Shown in pieces: positions 8,127 to 16,357 of a DNA stretch of 32,265 nt. The notes beneath the pieces were generated by a model. The model was not told the DNA's origin. It was given only the letters and a program-made list of their open reading frames with translations, and did not search any database. The position numbers and the translations under genes are program-made. This stretch comes from Phycisphaerales bacterium UBA5793 (GTDB lineage: Bacteria; Planctomycetota; Phycisphaerae; Phycisphaerales; UBA5793). The number at the start of each line of letters is the position of its first letter. The stretch's first letter is position 1. The stretch lies in NCBI GenBank assembly GCA_002418285.1, contig DIDT01000059.1:9725-41989 (forward strand), written 5' to 3'.

Positions 8127-8636
8127 CTACGCCAGCATCGGCAGGCCGACGCGCAGGAACAGTTGCAGGATGATGTTGGCGTAGACCGCGACGACGAGGT
8201 CGTCGAGGAGGATGCCCCAGCCGGCGGGAAACTGCTGGATCAGGTTCGCGGGCTGTACCTTGACGATGTCGAGGATGCGAAAGAGCACAAACGCCGCGGC
8301 GATGACGATGAAGGCAAAACCCCAGTGTGGCGCGCTGGCCGCATCGCGCGCCAGCGGGACGAGCAGCAGCGTGAGCGCCATGCCGGCTGTCTCGTCGGCG
8401 ACGACGACGCCGGGGTCCTTGCCCTGAAACTGCCGCTCGGCCCAGGTGCCCAGCGCGACACAGGCCGCGCTCGAGACGACGAGCAGCACGAGGAGCATGA
8501 GATTGATCGCCAGCGCATCAAGGCCGAGCAGGACAAAGCCGAAGGCCAGGGCGCAGGGGGGCACGCTACCCCATGTGCCGGGTGCCGGGCGAAGCAGGCC
8601 CAGTCCGCCGACGGTGATGATCCATTTGCGCCACAC
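8127..8636 (-). CDS. pgpA: Phosphatidylglycerophosphatase A
   Basis: PgpA removes the phosphate from phosphatidylglycerophosphate to give phosphatidylglycerol at the inner membrane. The 169-residue protein has the family motifs GLGLLRPAPGTWGS near residues 11-24, VVADETAGMALTLL near residue 78, and FRILDIVKVQPANLIQQ with GWGILLDDLVVAVYAN near the C terminus. It contains about four hydrophobic membrane segments. It follows pgsA by 25 bp, so the operon encodes two consecutive steps of anionic phospholipid synthesis. It converges on the FG-GAP gene with an 87-bp gap in which no clear terminator is seen. Confidence 0.93.
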   Translation of the reverse strand: MWRKWIITVGGLGLLRPAPGTWGSVPPCALAFGFVLLGLDALAINLMLLVLLVVSSAACVALGTWAERQFQGKDPGVVVADETAGMALTLLLVPLARDAASAPHWGFAFIVIAAAFVLFRILDIVKVQPANLIQQFPAGWGILLDDLVVAVYANIILQLFLRVGLPMLA

Positions 8637-8661
8637 GTTGAGTCCATCGGTTGCGGCGCGA

Positions 8662-9297
8662 TCACGCCTTGAGGAGCAGTCGAGCGCGGAAGACGTACGG
8701 CAGGCCGCTGATGACGGTCACAACGACCATCGACCAGACCAGCACATCGCGCGTGATGGCGGACCACTGGTGATCGCGCGGATCAAAGTTGCCCACAAGC
8801 AGCAGCACGATGGGGATGACAGCGGACTGAAGCACCATCTTCACCTTGCCCGAAAGGACGGCGGAGAAGGCGATGCCGCGCGACTCGGCGAGGCTGCGCA
8901 GGCCCGTCACCAGCATTTCACGAAAGAGGATGAGCACGACCATCCAGGGCTGGATGCCGCTGGTGAGGATGCGGTGCGGCTCGAGGGGGTTGCTCAGGTC
9001 GAGGCGGACAAAGCCGGGTCCGGCGAGCATGATGAGGGCCCCGAGGATGAGAATCTTGTCGCACAGGGGGTCCATGACCCGGCCGAAAACGGAGACAACG
9101 GCCCACTTGCGGGCGAGGTAGCCGTCGAGGAAATCAGTGGTGACGCCGAGCAGGAAGAGGACGATGGAGGTGTTAATGAGCCAGCGCTGGGTGTCGGGGT
9201 CGCGGTAGCAGGCCAGGAGGACGAAAAAGGCGACGGCGAGCACCAGCCGGGTCATGGTAATGAGGTTGGGCAGGGCCTGCTTGATGGCGGTGGACAT
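8662..9297 (-). CDS. pgsA: CDP-diacylglycerol--glycerol-3-phosphate 3-phosphatidyltransferase
   Basis: PgsA makes phosphatidylglycerophosphate from CDP-diacylglycerol and glycerol-3-phosphate. The 211-residue membrane protein opens with LPNLITMTRLVLA. It carries the complete CDP-alcohol phosphotransferase motif D-G-x2-A-R-x8-G-x3-D-x3-D (from DGYLAR to DPLCD, roughly residues 54-76). The frame is open upstream to 9582. The ATG at 9297 is chosen because the family similarity begins there; no strong ribosome-binding site is visible. Pairing with pgpA supports the glycerol-phosphate specificity over other members of the superfamily. Confidence 0.92.
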   Translation of the reverse strand: MSTAIKQALPNLITMTRLVLAVAFFVLLACYRDPDTQRWLINTSIVLFLLGVTTDFLDGYLARKWAVVSVFGRVMDPLCDKILILGALIMLAGPGFVRLDLSNPLEPHRILTSGIQPWMVVLILFREMLVTGLRSLAESRGIAFSAVLSGKVKMVLQSAVIPIVLLLVGNFDPRDHQWSAITRDVLVWSMVVVTVISGLPYVFRARLLLKA

Positions 9298-9645
9298 GAT
9301 CGCGGGATGGTAGCGTGGCAGGGGGTAGCAGCGTGGTGTCGGAGCGATGAGTCGCGCGGCTCCAGCCACAGTTGGCGGCGGGCGGGGCGATAACGCTGGA
9401 GTCGGGCAAATGAGTGCAATCGAAGCCGGAACGCGGGCGTTGAAACGTCTGTGTTGGATGTCCGGAGCGGTAGGGTGATCCGAGGTGGGGCCACGGCGAC
9501 ACCCGATTCCAGAGAACATGTCCGACCTGGGCAAAATGCTCGTGGCGTGGGCAGCGTCGTCCGCTGTCTCGTCTACGATCATCTCATGGTCCCGCGGCGT
9601 TTCGGCAGTGAAAAGCCGCCTTCTTTGTTCAGGAATAGCGATTCA
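9298..9645. other. Divergent intergenic region between pgsA and the secretion operon
   Basis: This 348-bp stretch should hold the promoters of both flanking units. On the minus strand a TTGCCC (9529-9534), 17-base spacer and TGGAAT (9506-9511) give a weak match to a housekeeping promoter for pgsA. No convincing promoter was found for the secretion operon. Both strands have open frames here, but their translations look non-coding. Confidence 0.4.
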
Positions 9646-10890
9646 ATGCGACAGACTTGCCACTCAAAGAACCGAATCCACCCGACGCACCGCTGGACAG
9701 CACTGGGGCTACTCCTGCTGGCGACCCTGATCGGCTTGGGCCGGCCCGTCGACGCCCAGATCGAGATGCGGACCTTCTATCAGGGCTTCACACCGACGGT
9801 GAGTCGGGAGGATCTCAACGCGCTCAAGGACACGTTTGAACTGGACAAGAGCCAGGAGGAACTGGTTCAGGCGGTCTACGACGGCTACCGCAGCGTGTAC
9901 AACGCGGCGGCCGATGCGGTGCAGGACAACCAGCGACGTCTGACCGAGTCGATGGGGCAGACCGACAATCCGGGACAGCGGAGCAACCTGGCTGCGGAAC
10001 TCAGCCGGACCCGCGATGAGTGGGGGCTCCAGGCCAGTGCGCTGGAGGTGAGCTTCTTTGCGGATGTTAAGAATCTGCTCACAGAGGAACAGTCGGCTCT
10101 CTGGCCGCGATTCGAGCGCGATCGCCGACGACGGGTCGGGTTGCTAATCGCGGCGCGCCTGATGCCCGAGCGGGTTGATCTCGTGGAGCTGCTTGACAGC
10201 CTCGAGCTGCCGGATGAAGTCCGAGCGACGTGCGAGCCGGTTGTGGATCAGTACACGCTGGACTTTGACACGCCTTTGACGCTGCGGATTCGGTTGTCGG
10301 ATCAGATGGAAACGCTGGCAAACGAGCTCGGCGCCAAGGCGGACGCGGGCGGCCAGTTGGCCTCATTGCAGCAGCGCCTCGTCGGGGTGCATGTCCAGAT
10401 TCGCGATGTAAACATTGACTACGCCGAGCGGATCGCGAGCCAGTTGCCCGCCGAGGATGGCAAACGATTCCGCGAGGCGTTTCAGCGACGGGCCTGGCCG
10501 CGCGTGTTCGGCTCGGACCAGGTCGGGACGGACGTGGCGCGCGTGCGTCGCCTCGCGGCGCTGACGCCCGGGCAGGATGAAGCGATCACGGCACTGGTGT
10601 CGGCGTACGAATCCCGCGTGGAACCGATCAATCGCGAACTGGTTCAAGTCGAGTTGATGCGTGAATTGCAGCGGCTCTCGCCGCCGACATCACAAGGGAC
10701 AGGCAAGCCTCAGCCGGGGGCGGTGGGCAATTCGGGGGATCTCGAGGGTCGATCGCATTCGCTGCTCGCATCGCGCCAGACCCTGATTCAATCCACTCTG
10801 GCGGATATCCGATCGGTGCTGACTCCCGTGCAACTGCAATCGCTCACCCGGGAACCGACTTCTGGAGCAGGGGAAGACAACCGCCAATGA
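9646..10890 (+). CDS. Exported helical protein with LTxxQ motifs (Spy/CpxP-like), first gene of the secretion operon
   Basis: The 414-residue product has a signal peptide with a hydrophobic core at about residues 19-32 and probable cleavage at VDA|Q. The rest is predicted almost entirely alpha-helical and rich in charged residues and glutamine. LTxxQ motifs, typical of the periplasmic Spy/CpxP chaperone-like family, occur near residues 145 (LTEEQ), 306 (LTPGQ) and 392 (LTPVQ). The protein is much longer than Spy or CpxP, as if the unit were repeated. The ATG at 9646 has AGGA about 11 bases upstream; an ATG at 9586 is a possible alternative. Its stop overlaps the gspE start by 4 bp, so it is probably made together with the ATPase. 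The function is inferred only from the motif and context. Confidence 0.7.
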   Translation: MRQTCHSKNRIHPTHRWTALGLLLLATLIGLGRPVDAQIEMRTFYQGFTPTVSREDLNALKDTFELDKSQEELVQAVYDGYRSVYNAAADAVQDNQRRLTESMGQTDNPGQRSNLAAELSRTRDEWGLQASALEVSFFADVKNLLTEEQSALWPRFERDRRRRVGLLIAARLMPERVDLVELLDSLELPDEVRATCEPVVDQYTLDFDTPLTLRIRLSDQMETLANELGAKADAGGQLASLQQRLVGVHVQIRDVNIDYAERIASQLPAEDGKRFREAFQRRAWPRVFGSDQVGTDVARVRRLAALTPGQDEAITALVSAYESRVEPINRELVQVELMRELQRLSPPTSQGTGKPQPGAVGNSGDLEGRSHSLLASRQTLIQSTLADIRSVLTPVQLQSLTREPTSGAGEDNRQ

Positions 10891-12497
10891 GTGAAATCGC
10901 GCTAGACAACCAGGTCCGCCAGCGCTGCACCCGGCTCGGTATCGAGTGGTACGACGAGCCGCTTGAGCATGTCGACCCGAACGTTGCTTCGGTGATCCCG
11001 GCCGAGCAGGCCATCGATCATCGGCTCGTACCCGTGCGGTTCGAAGGCGACGCAGTCGTGGTGGTCATGCTCGACCCGCTTGACCTCGCCGCGGCGGATG
11101 AAGTGGCGGTGCTGGCGCAGCGGCCGGTGGTGCGCTGCGGCATGAGTCCTGAACCATTTAAGAAACTGTTTGAGACGCAGTACGGCACGACGGCGGCGCG
11201 CATGGCCGAGAGCCTGCGCGGCGACGGTGGCGCAGAAGACATCATCGACAGCAACATCGAGGCGATCGAAGCCGACGACCTGCACCGCATGGCGGAGCAG
11301 CCGACGCTGATCAACCTCGTCAACCTGATCATTCTCGAAGCGATCAAGGGCCGGGCGTCGGACGTGCACATCGAACCGTTCGAAACCGAACTGAAGATCA
11401 AGTATCGCGTCGACGGCGTTCTCAACGAGCAGACGCCTCCGCCGCGTCACCTGCAGCCGGCGATCATTTCGCGCATCAAGATCATGGCGGGCATGAACAT
11501 CGCCGAGCGATTCGTGCCTCAGGACGGCCACATCACGCTGCGCTTCGAAGGCCGCAAGGTCGATCTTCGCGTGAGCACCGTTCCCACGCTTTACGGCGAA
11601 TCGGTTGTGCTTCGTATTCTCGACAAGGGTTCGCTGCCGCTCGATCTGACCGAACTGGGCATGAGCGACAAGGACGTGAAGATCATGGACCGGCTGCTCG
11701 ACGTGCCGCACGGCATGCTGCTGGTGAGCGGTCCGACGGGCAGTGGCAAGACGACAACGCTCTACGCCGGCCTGCAGAAGATTTTCTCGCCTGAACTGAA
11801 GATCATCACCATCGAAGACCCGGTCGAGTACGAACTGCACGGCGTGAACCAGATCCCGGTGAATCCCAAGCGCGGCCTGACGTTTGCCAGCGGTCTGCGC
11901 AGCATTCTGCGCCAGGATCCGGACATCATCATGGTCGGCGAAATCCGCGACGGCGAAACAGCAGAGATTGCGGTGCGCTCGGCACTCACCGGCCACCTCG
12001 TATTCTCGACGATTCACACGAACGACGCGGTTTCGGCCGTGACGCGGTTGATCGACATGGGCGTCGAGCCGTTCCTCGTGTCATCGGTGCTCGAGGGCGT
12101 GCTGGCGCAGCGACTGGGCCGGCGAATCTGCCCGCATTGCCGGCGTGAAGTGCCGATGCCCGATGCGCTGACGCATCGCCTTTCGCAGTCGGAGCTGGCG
12201 CTGTTCAACGACAAGTGCTACGAGGGCGCGGGTTGCGAGAAGTGCAACGAGTCGGGATACCGGGGCCGCATCGGATTCTTCGAGGTGCTCGAGATCAACG
12301 GGCCGATGCGCCGCGCTATCAGTCAGCGCATGGGCGCGCTGGACATTCTCGGCGAAGCGCACAACACGCACCTGCGCATGAGAACTGATGGACTCATCAA
12401 GGCGGCGGCGGGCCGTACGACAATTGACGAAGTGCTGCGCGCCACGCAGGACGCTGAAGAGGAACTGCAGATGACGGGCGGGACGAAAAAATCCTGA
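10887..12497 (+). CDS. gspE: Type II secretion ATPase GspE
   Basis: GspE is the cytoplasmic hexameric ATPase that powers pseudopilus assembly. The 536-residue protein has Walker A GPTGSGKT (282-289), an Asp box IEDP (309-312), Walker B DPDIIMVGEIRD (344-355), a His box ending STIHTND (about 374-380), and a C-terminal zinc site CPHC (415-418) with CEKC (450-453). The N-terminal ~100 residues match only the second MshEN subdomain; the preceding RLGxxL half that carries the c-di-GMP motif in MshE is absent. It is coupled to the upstream exported-protein gene by a 4-bp overlap and lies 17 bp before gspF. GspE versus PilB is decided by the following pseudopilin genes. Confidence 0.95.
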   Translation: MSEIALDNQVRQRCTRLGIEWYDEPLEHVDPNVASVIPAEQAIDHRLVPVRFEGDAVVVVMLDPLDLAAADEVAVLAQRPVVRCGMSPEPFKKLFETQYGTTAARMAESLRGDGGAEDIIDSNIEAIEADDLHRMAEQPTLINLVNLIILEAIKGRASDVHIEPFETELKIKYRVDGVLNEQTPPPRHLQPAIISRIKIMAGMNIAERFVPQDGHITLRFEGRKVDLRVSTVPTLYGESVVLRILDKGSLPLDLTELGMSDKDVKIMDRLLDVPHGMLLVSGPTGSGKTTTLYAGLQKIFSPELKIITIEDPVEYELHGVNQIPVNPKRGLTFASGLRSILRQDPDIIMVGEIRDGETAEIAVRSALTGHLVFSTIHTNDAVSAVTRLIDMGVEPFLVSSVLEGVLAQRLGRRICPHCRREVPMPDALTHRLSQSELALFNDKCYEGAGCEKCNESGYRGRIGFFEVLEINGPMRRAISQRMGALDILGEAHNTHLRMRTDGLIKAAAGRTTIDEVLRATQDAEEELQMTGGTKKS

Positions 12498-12514
12498 CGA
12501 CGGAAGTTTAATGC

Positions 12515-13783
12515 ATGCCGACTTTTCAGTACCAATCCGTGACGACCGCCGGCCAATCGCTGGCCGGAACGATCGACGCATCTGATCGCGCTGAGGCGAT
12601 CCGCGCGTTGCGGCAGCGGGGCGAGACGGCCACGCAACTGGCGCCGCTCAATGGGCGCACCGGCGCCGACAGGTCGGCGCCGTCGTTCCGTTCGCTGCCC
12701 GGTGCGGCGAGCGCGGACATCGGTCAGAGCACTTCGCGCGGGCACGGCTCCATGCGGCGCGGCGAACTGGCGTCGTTCATTCGTGAAATCGCCACAGCTC
12801 TCGAAGCCGGTCTGCCGCTGATGAGCGCGCTGCGGGCCGTCGAAAAGCAGGCGTCGAGCGAGCGCCAGAAGGCGGTCATCGAACACCTGATGAGCCGCAT
12901 CGAAGCCGGTCGCAGCCTCGCGCAGGCTGCGCTGGAGTGGGGCAAACCGTTTGACGACATGATCGTCGGAATGCTCCGCGCCGGTGAAGCTTCGGGTCGG
13001 CTTGAAGTCGTGATGATGCAGTTGGCCGACCTGCTCGATCGCGAACTTGAAACCAAGCGCTCGGTGGCGGGCGCGTTGATGTATCCGGCAATCCTGGTCT
13101 GCGTGCTGGCGATCGGCATCGCCGTCATCGTGACCTTCATCATCCCACGCGTGCTGGCGAGCCTGGAGGGCCAGACGATTCAGTTGCCCCTGCCGACGGT
13201 GATCGTCAAGGGCTTTGCCGACTTCCTTGGCACGTACTGGTGGCTGGTGCTGGCGGCGATCGGCCTGGCGTATGCGTCGTACAAGTCGGCGATGGCCCAG
13301 CCGCACATTCGTTACGAGCGTGATCGCCTTTTGCTGGGCATTCCCATTGTCGGCGCGCTGGCTCGCGACGTGGCGGTGGGGCGGTTCACACGCACGCTGG
13401 GCACGCTGATGGCCTCGGGCATTCCCATCATCGATGCGATCATCATCACGCGCGACACGCTGGGCAACAAGGCGATGGAGCGGGTGATCGACGAAGTGGC
13501 CGACAAGATCCGTTCCGGCAAGTCGATTGCCGAGCCAATGGAAAAGAGCGGCTACTTCCCGCCGATTCTCATTCAGATCATCGACCTCGGCGAGCGATCC
13601 GGCCGGCTGGACACGATGCTGACACAGGCGGCGCAATCGTTTGATCGTCGAACGACAGCTTCGCTGAAGATGTTCACTGCGGCACTGCCTCCGATCATCG
13701 TTGTGTTTATGGCCATCATCATCGGTTTTGTCATTCTCTCGGTCATCCTTCCCATGCTTTCCCTTCAGGCTGCGATCGGCTGA
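12515..13783 (+). CDS. gspF: Type II secretion inner-membrane platform protein GspF
   Basis: GspF is the inner-membrane platform that couples GspE to pseudopilin assembly. The 422-residue protein opens with the family start FQYQSVTTAGQSLAGTI. It has two T2SSF domains (about 82-205 and 285-407), each beginning with a helix containing an F.R.LGTL- or FIREIATALEAG-like segment. Three membrane segments are visible (near 190-215, 240-258 and 388-418). A serine/glycine-rich linker of about 30 residues (near 47-76) separates the N-terminal part from the first domain. The ATG at 12515 has GGAAG about 8 bases upstream. Confidence 0.95.
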   Translation: MPTFQYQSVTTAGQSLAGTIDASDRAEAIRALRQRGETATQLAPLNGRTGADRSAPSFRSLPGAASADIGQSTSRGHGSMRRGELASFIREIATALEAGLPLMSALRAVEKQASSERQKAVIEHLMSRIEAGRSLAQAALEWGKPFDDMIVGMLRAGEASGRLEVVMMQLADLLDRELETKRSVAGALMYPAILVCVLAIGIAVIVTFIIPRVLASLEGQTIQLPLPTVIVKGFADFLGTYWWLVLAAIGLAYASYKSAMAQPHIRYERDRLLLGIPIVGALARDVAVGRFTRTLGTLMASGIPIIDAIIITRDTLGNKAMERVIDEVADKIRSGKSIAEPMEKSGYFPPILIQIIDLGERSGRLDTMLTQAAQSFDRRTTASLKMFTAALPPIIVVFMAIIIGFVILSVILPMLSLQAAIG

Positions 13784-13812
13784 GTGGCCGCCCCCAAATG
13801 GAGATCCAAAAA

Positions 13813-14250
13813 ATGAACCCAACGACCCGAAACACTCGTCACGCCCGGCGCGCGTTCACGCTCATTGAGGCGATCGTCGTGGTGATCATCATCGGCGTGC
13901 TCGCGGCCGTGGTGGCGCCCCGCCTGATCGTCAACATTGGCAAGTCAAAGGTGGCGGCGGCGAAGTCGTCAATGGCCAGCCTGCGCACGGCGATGGACAT
14001 CGTTTTTGCCGATCTCGGCCGCGAGGCACAGAGCGGCGACACGATTCGCAACATCCTCTGGGACAAGCCCAAGGATGCGCCGGACAGTTGGCAAAAGGGC
14101 ATTAACAAGGAAGCCGATCTCAAGGATCCGTGGGGAAATGACTACCAGCTCGTCATCCCTCCCAATGTCCACGTGGATTACGACATCGTCAGCTACGGCG
14201 CCGACGGCCGCGAAGGCGGCGAAGGCGACAACGCGGACATCATCGGCTGA
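13813..14250 (+). CDS. gspG: Major pseudopilin GspG
   Basis: GspG forms the pseudopilus that drives export. It has a short basic leader and an N-methylation helix (FTLIEAIVVVIIIGVLAAVV). The calcium-binding C terminus DPWGNDY ... SYGADGREGGEGDNADI is diagnostic of GspG. The residue before F is alanine (RRA|FTLIE), not the usual glycine. The frame also has an ATG at 13798. The ATG at 13813 is preferred because GGAG lies 9 bases upstream of it and nothing suitable precedes 13798. From the 13813 start the product has 145 residues. Confidence 0.94.
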   Translation: MNPTTRNTRHARRAFTLIEAIVVVIIIGVLAAVVAPRLIVNIGKSKVAAAKSSMASLRTAMDIVFADLGREAQSGDTIRNILWDKPKDAPDSWQKGINKEADLKDPWGNDYQLVIPPNVHVDYDIVSYGADGREGGEGDNADIIG

Positions 14251-14277
14251 CACGCGCCGATTCGAACTGGTTGAACC

Positions 14278-14889
14278 ATGATCACACTTTCGAACAACTC
14301 GATGACTCGCCTCGCGCCCCGGCGCGGCGCGTTTACGCTCGTCGAGATGATCGTCGTGATCGTGATCCTGTCGATCCTCGCGGGCGTGACGACGGTGCGC
14401 ATGACCAACACCCTGCCGCGGCGCGGCAAGGTGACGGTGCAGCGCGTGCAGAACGTGCTCGATACGCTGGCGCATCGGCAGGTGGCAAGCCAGGCCCTCG
14501 CGGCCCTGGTCTACGACGCCAACGTCGGTGAACTGTGGGTCGAGCGGCTCGATTCGGCTGCTCCGCTGGGCGAGAATCCGACTACGCGTCCGATCGAAGG
14601 GCAGTGGCGGCGCGATACGTTGACTCCCGTGGTGCGATTCGAGAAGGACATCCGCCTCGATGCCGCTGTGTTCGATGGCCAGTTGGAGCGCGGGTCATTT
14701 CGCATCGAAGTGGCTCCGAACCGGATGCGGCCATCGATCGAAATCGACATCGCCTTCGGCAATACGCTTGAAACGGTTTCGCTGCTCCCGAGTGAGATGC
14801 GTTCGATGAGCCTCTCCGAGGAGGCGACCAACGTGCGTCTTTCGCCGGAAGATCTCAACGCCGAAGGCGCGGGAGATGAACGATGGTGA
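14278..14889 (+). CDS. gspH: Minor pseudopilin GspH-like
   Basis: The 203-residue protein has a prepilin leader and helix (RRGAFTLVEMIVVIVILSIL) with Glu at +5. Like GspG, it has alanine in the -1 position. The rest is beta-rich, as expected for GspH, but sequence similarity to characterised GspH proteins cannot be judged by eye. Assignment rests on position between gspG and gspI and on length. Its end overlaps gspI by 7 bp. It probably forms part of the pseudopilus below the tip. Confidence 0.8.
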   Translation: MITLSNNSMTRLAPRRGAFTLVEMIVVIVILSILAGVTTVRMTNTLPRRGKVTVQRVQNVLDTLAHRQVASQALAALVYDANVGELWVERLDSAAPLGENPTTRPIEGQWRRDTLTPVVRFEKDIRLDAAVFDGQLERGSFRIEVAPNRMRPSIEIDIAFGNTLETVSLLPSEMRSMSLSEEATNVRLSPEDLNAEGAGDERW

Positions 14890-15338
14890 ACCGGCCGGAC
14901 AACCTGATGTTGCGCCGTCCTCGCCTTGGCATGGCGTTGATGGATGTCCTCGTCGCGGGCCTGATTCTATCGGGCGCGCTGGTGGCGGTGCTGGGCATCG
15001 CCAGTCGATCGCTCAATGCGCAGGCGCGTGGCCAGCAGATCCAGGAGGCGGCGATGGTGCTCGATTCGCTGCTCAATGACGTCCTCGCCATCGGACCGGC
15101 GGACTATCTCAAGAAGGGCGAGATGAGCGGCAGCGTCGATCCGCCGTTCGAAAAGTACACGTATCGAATCAGCATTGAAGACACGGCTCCCAATGAGCCG
15201 TTCCGCATTACCGCCCGCGTCTGGTGGGAAACGGCTGCGGGTGAGCAGACGGTCGAAGTGCAGACACTCATGGCCCGGCGCCTCGGCGAAGAGCCTGATC
15301 CAGATCGCGAACCCACTGAACCAGTGGAGCGACAATGA
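14883..15338 (+). CDS. gspI: Minor pseudopilin GspI-like
   Basis: The 151-residue protein has a leader ending in glycine followed by MALMDVLVAGLILSGALVAV, the typical GspI pattern (MTLLEVMVAL-like) but with Asp instead of Glu at +5. The globular part contains VWWETAAGEQTVEVQTLMAR, reminiscent of the GspI C-terminal strand segment. GGGAG precedes the ATG at 14883. It overlaps gspJ by the 4-bp ATGA at 15335. GspI nucleates the tip complex with GspJ and GspK in characterised systems. Confidence 0.83.
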   Translation: MVNRPDNLMLRRPRLGMALMDVLVAGLILSGALVAVLGIASRSLNAQARGQQIQEAAMVLDSLLNDVLAIGPADYLKKGEMSGSVDPPFEKYTYRISIEDTAPNEPFRITARVWWETAAGEQTVEVQTLMARRLGEEPDPDREPTEPVERQ

Positions 15339-16357
15339 TACGACTGACAAATCCATCTTCAGGTTCGAGTCTCTCGGGCGGGCGCGGCGCCGTTCGAAGT
15401 GGTTTCACCCTCATCGAACTCGTCGTCGCGACGGTTATCGCCGGCATCCTCGCGGGCGCTGCCACGATGTCGATTCGGCGACTGGCCGACGGGCGTGATC
15501 GCTCGGCCGAACGTCAGGCTGCGGTGGAGTCGGTTTACGCCATTACGCGGTTCATCGCGCGGGACATGGCCAATATCGTGCGCGACACCAGCCTGGTTGA
15601 CACGATCGTCCGCATCGACGATACGGCCGGATCGACCGTTGATCAGCATGATGAGGTGCTGCTGTTCTGTCGTTCGCTGCGGCCTGTTCGTCCGGAGACG
15701 GATGGAGATGTGACCTATCGCGAATCGGACATCCACGAAGTGCATTACCGCCTCAAGCCCGATCCGGCGCTGACCGGCGTGCTCTGGCGCCGGGCGGATC
15801 CGATTGTTGACGAGAATTACGAGGGCGGCGGCGTGGCCGTGCCGCTTGGCGTGCACATCGCCTCGCTCGACTTCGAGGCGTACAACGGCACCGCGTGGGT
15901 CAGCACCTGGGACAGCGATATTGACGGACTGCCTCACGCACTGCGCGTGACGTGTCGAGGTGTCATTCCTTCAACCGGCGCGGAAGTGGTGTCACGCATG
16001 AGCGTGGCGATCGACCGCATTCCCCTGCCCTTCGATCCTGCGGTTGATGAAACGTACGACCCGTCCAGCGATATCGCGAATCTCGAGTTTGGGCTGGATC
16101 CCGGATCGGATTCCGGCGCCGGGCTCGACTTTGGCGGTGGCGGCGCGGCGGGAAGTGACGGCGGCGCCGGTCGATCGAACCGTCGGACAAGAGAGATTCG
16201 TCGCGGCAATCGCCAGCGTGATGGGGGCGCGGGACAGGATGGCGGCGGTCGCGGCGGCCCCCCACCCGGACGCGGCGGCGGAGGTGGAGGACGAGGCGAC
16301 CAAGGTGGCGGCGGTGGCGCCGGCGGTGGTGGCGGGCGAGCCGGAGGTGGCGGATGA
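15335..16357 (+). CDS. gspJ: Minor pseudopilin GspJ-like with a long glycine/arginine-rich tail
   Basis: The 340-residue protein has a canonical leader (RSG|FTLIELVVATVIAGILAGA). Its ~220-residue beta-rich domain fits GspJ, including LLFCRSLRPVRPE and HALRVTCRG. After about residue 240 the sequence becomes low-complexity. It contains two [L]-D/E-F-G motifs (16082-16093 and 16124-16135), then a tail of about 60 residues made almost wholly of Gly, Arg, Asp, Gln and Pro. GspJ proteins are usually around 200 residues, so the tail is an extension. The stop overlaps gspK by 4 bp. Confidence 0.84.
   Translation: MIRLTNPSSGSSLSGGRGAVRSGFTLIELVVATVIAGILAGAATMSIRRLADGRDRSAERQAAVESVYAITRFIARDMANIVRDTSLVDTIVRIDDTAGSTVDQHDEVLLFCRSLRPVRPETDGDVTYRESDIHEVHYRLKPDPALTGVLWRRADPIVDENYEGGGVAVPLGVHIASLDFEAYNGTAWVSTWDSDIDGLPHALRVTCRGVIPSTGAEVVSRMSVAIDRIPLPFDPAVDETYDPSSDIANLEFGLDPGSDSGAGLDFGGGGAAGSDGGAGRSNRRTREIRRGNRQRDGGAGQDGGGRGGPPPGRGGGGGGRGDQGGGGGAGGGGGRAGGGG

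Noticed and set aside
12323..13822. Open frame of 499 codons on the minus strand
   Set aside because: Antisense to gspF and the end of gspE; His/Arg/Gln-rich translation typical of a shadow frame.
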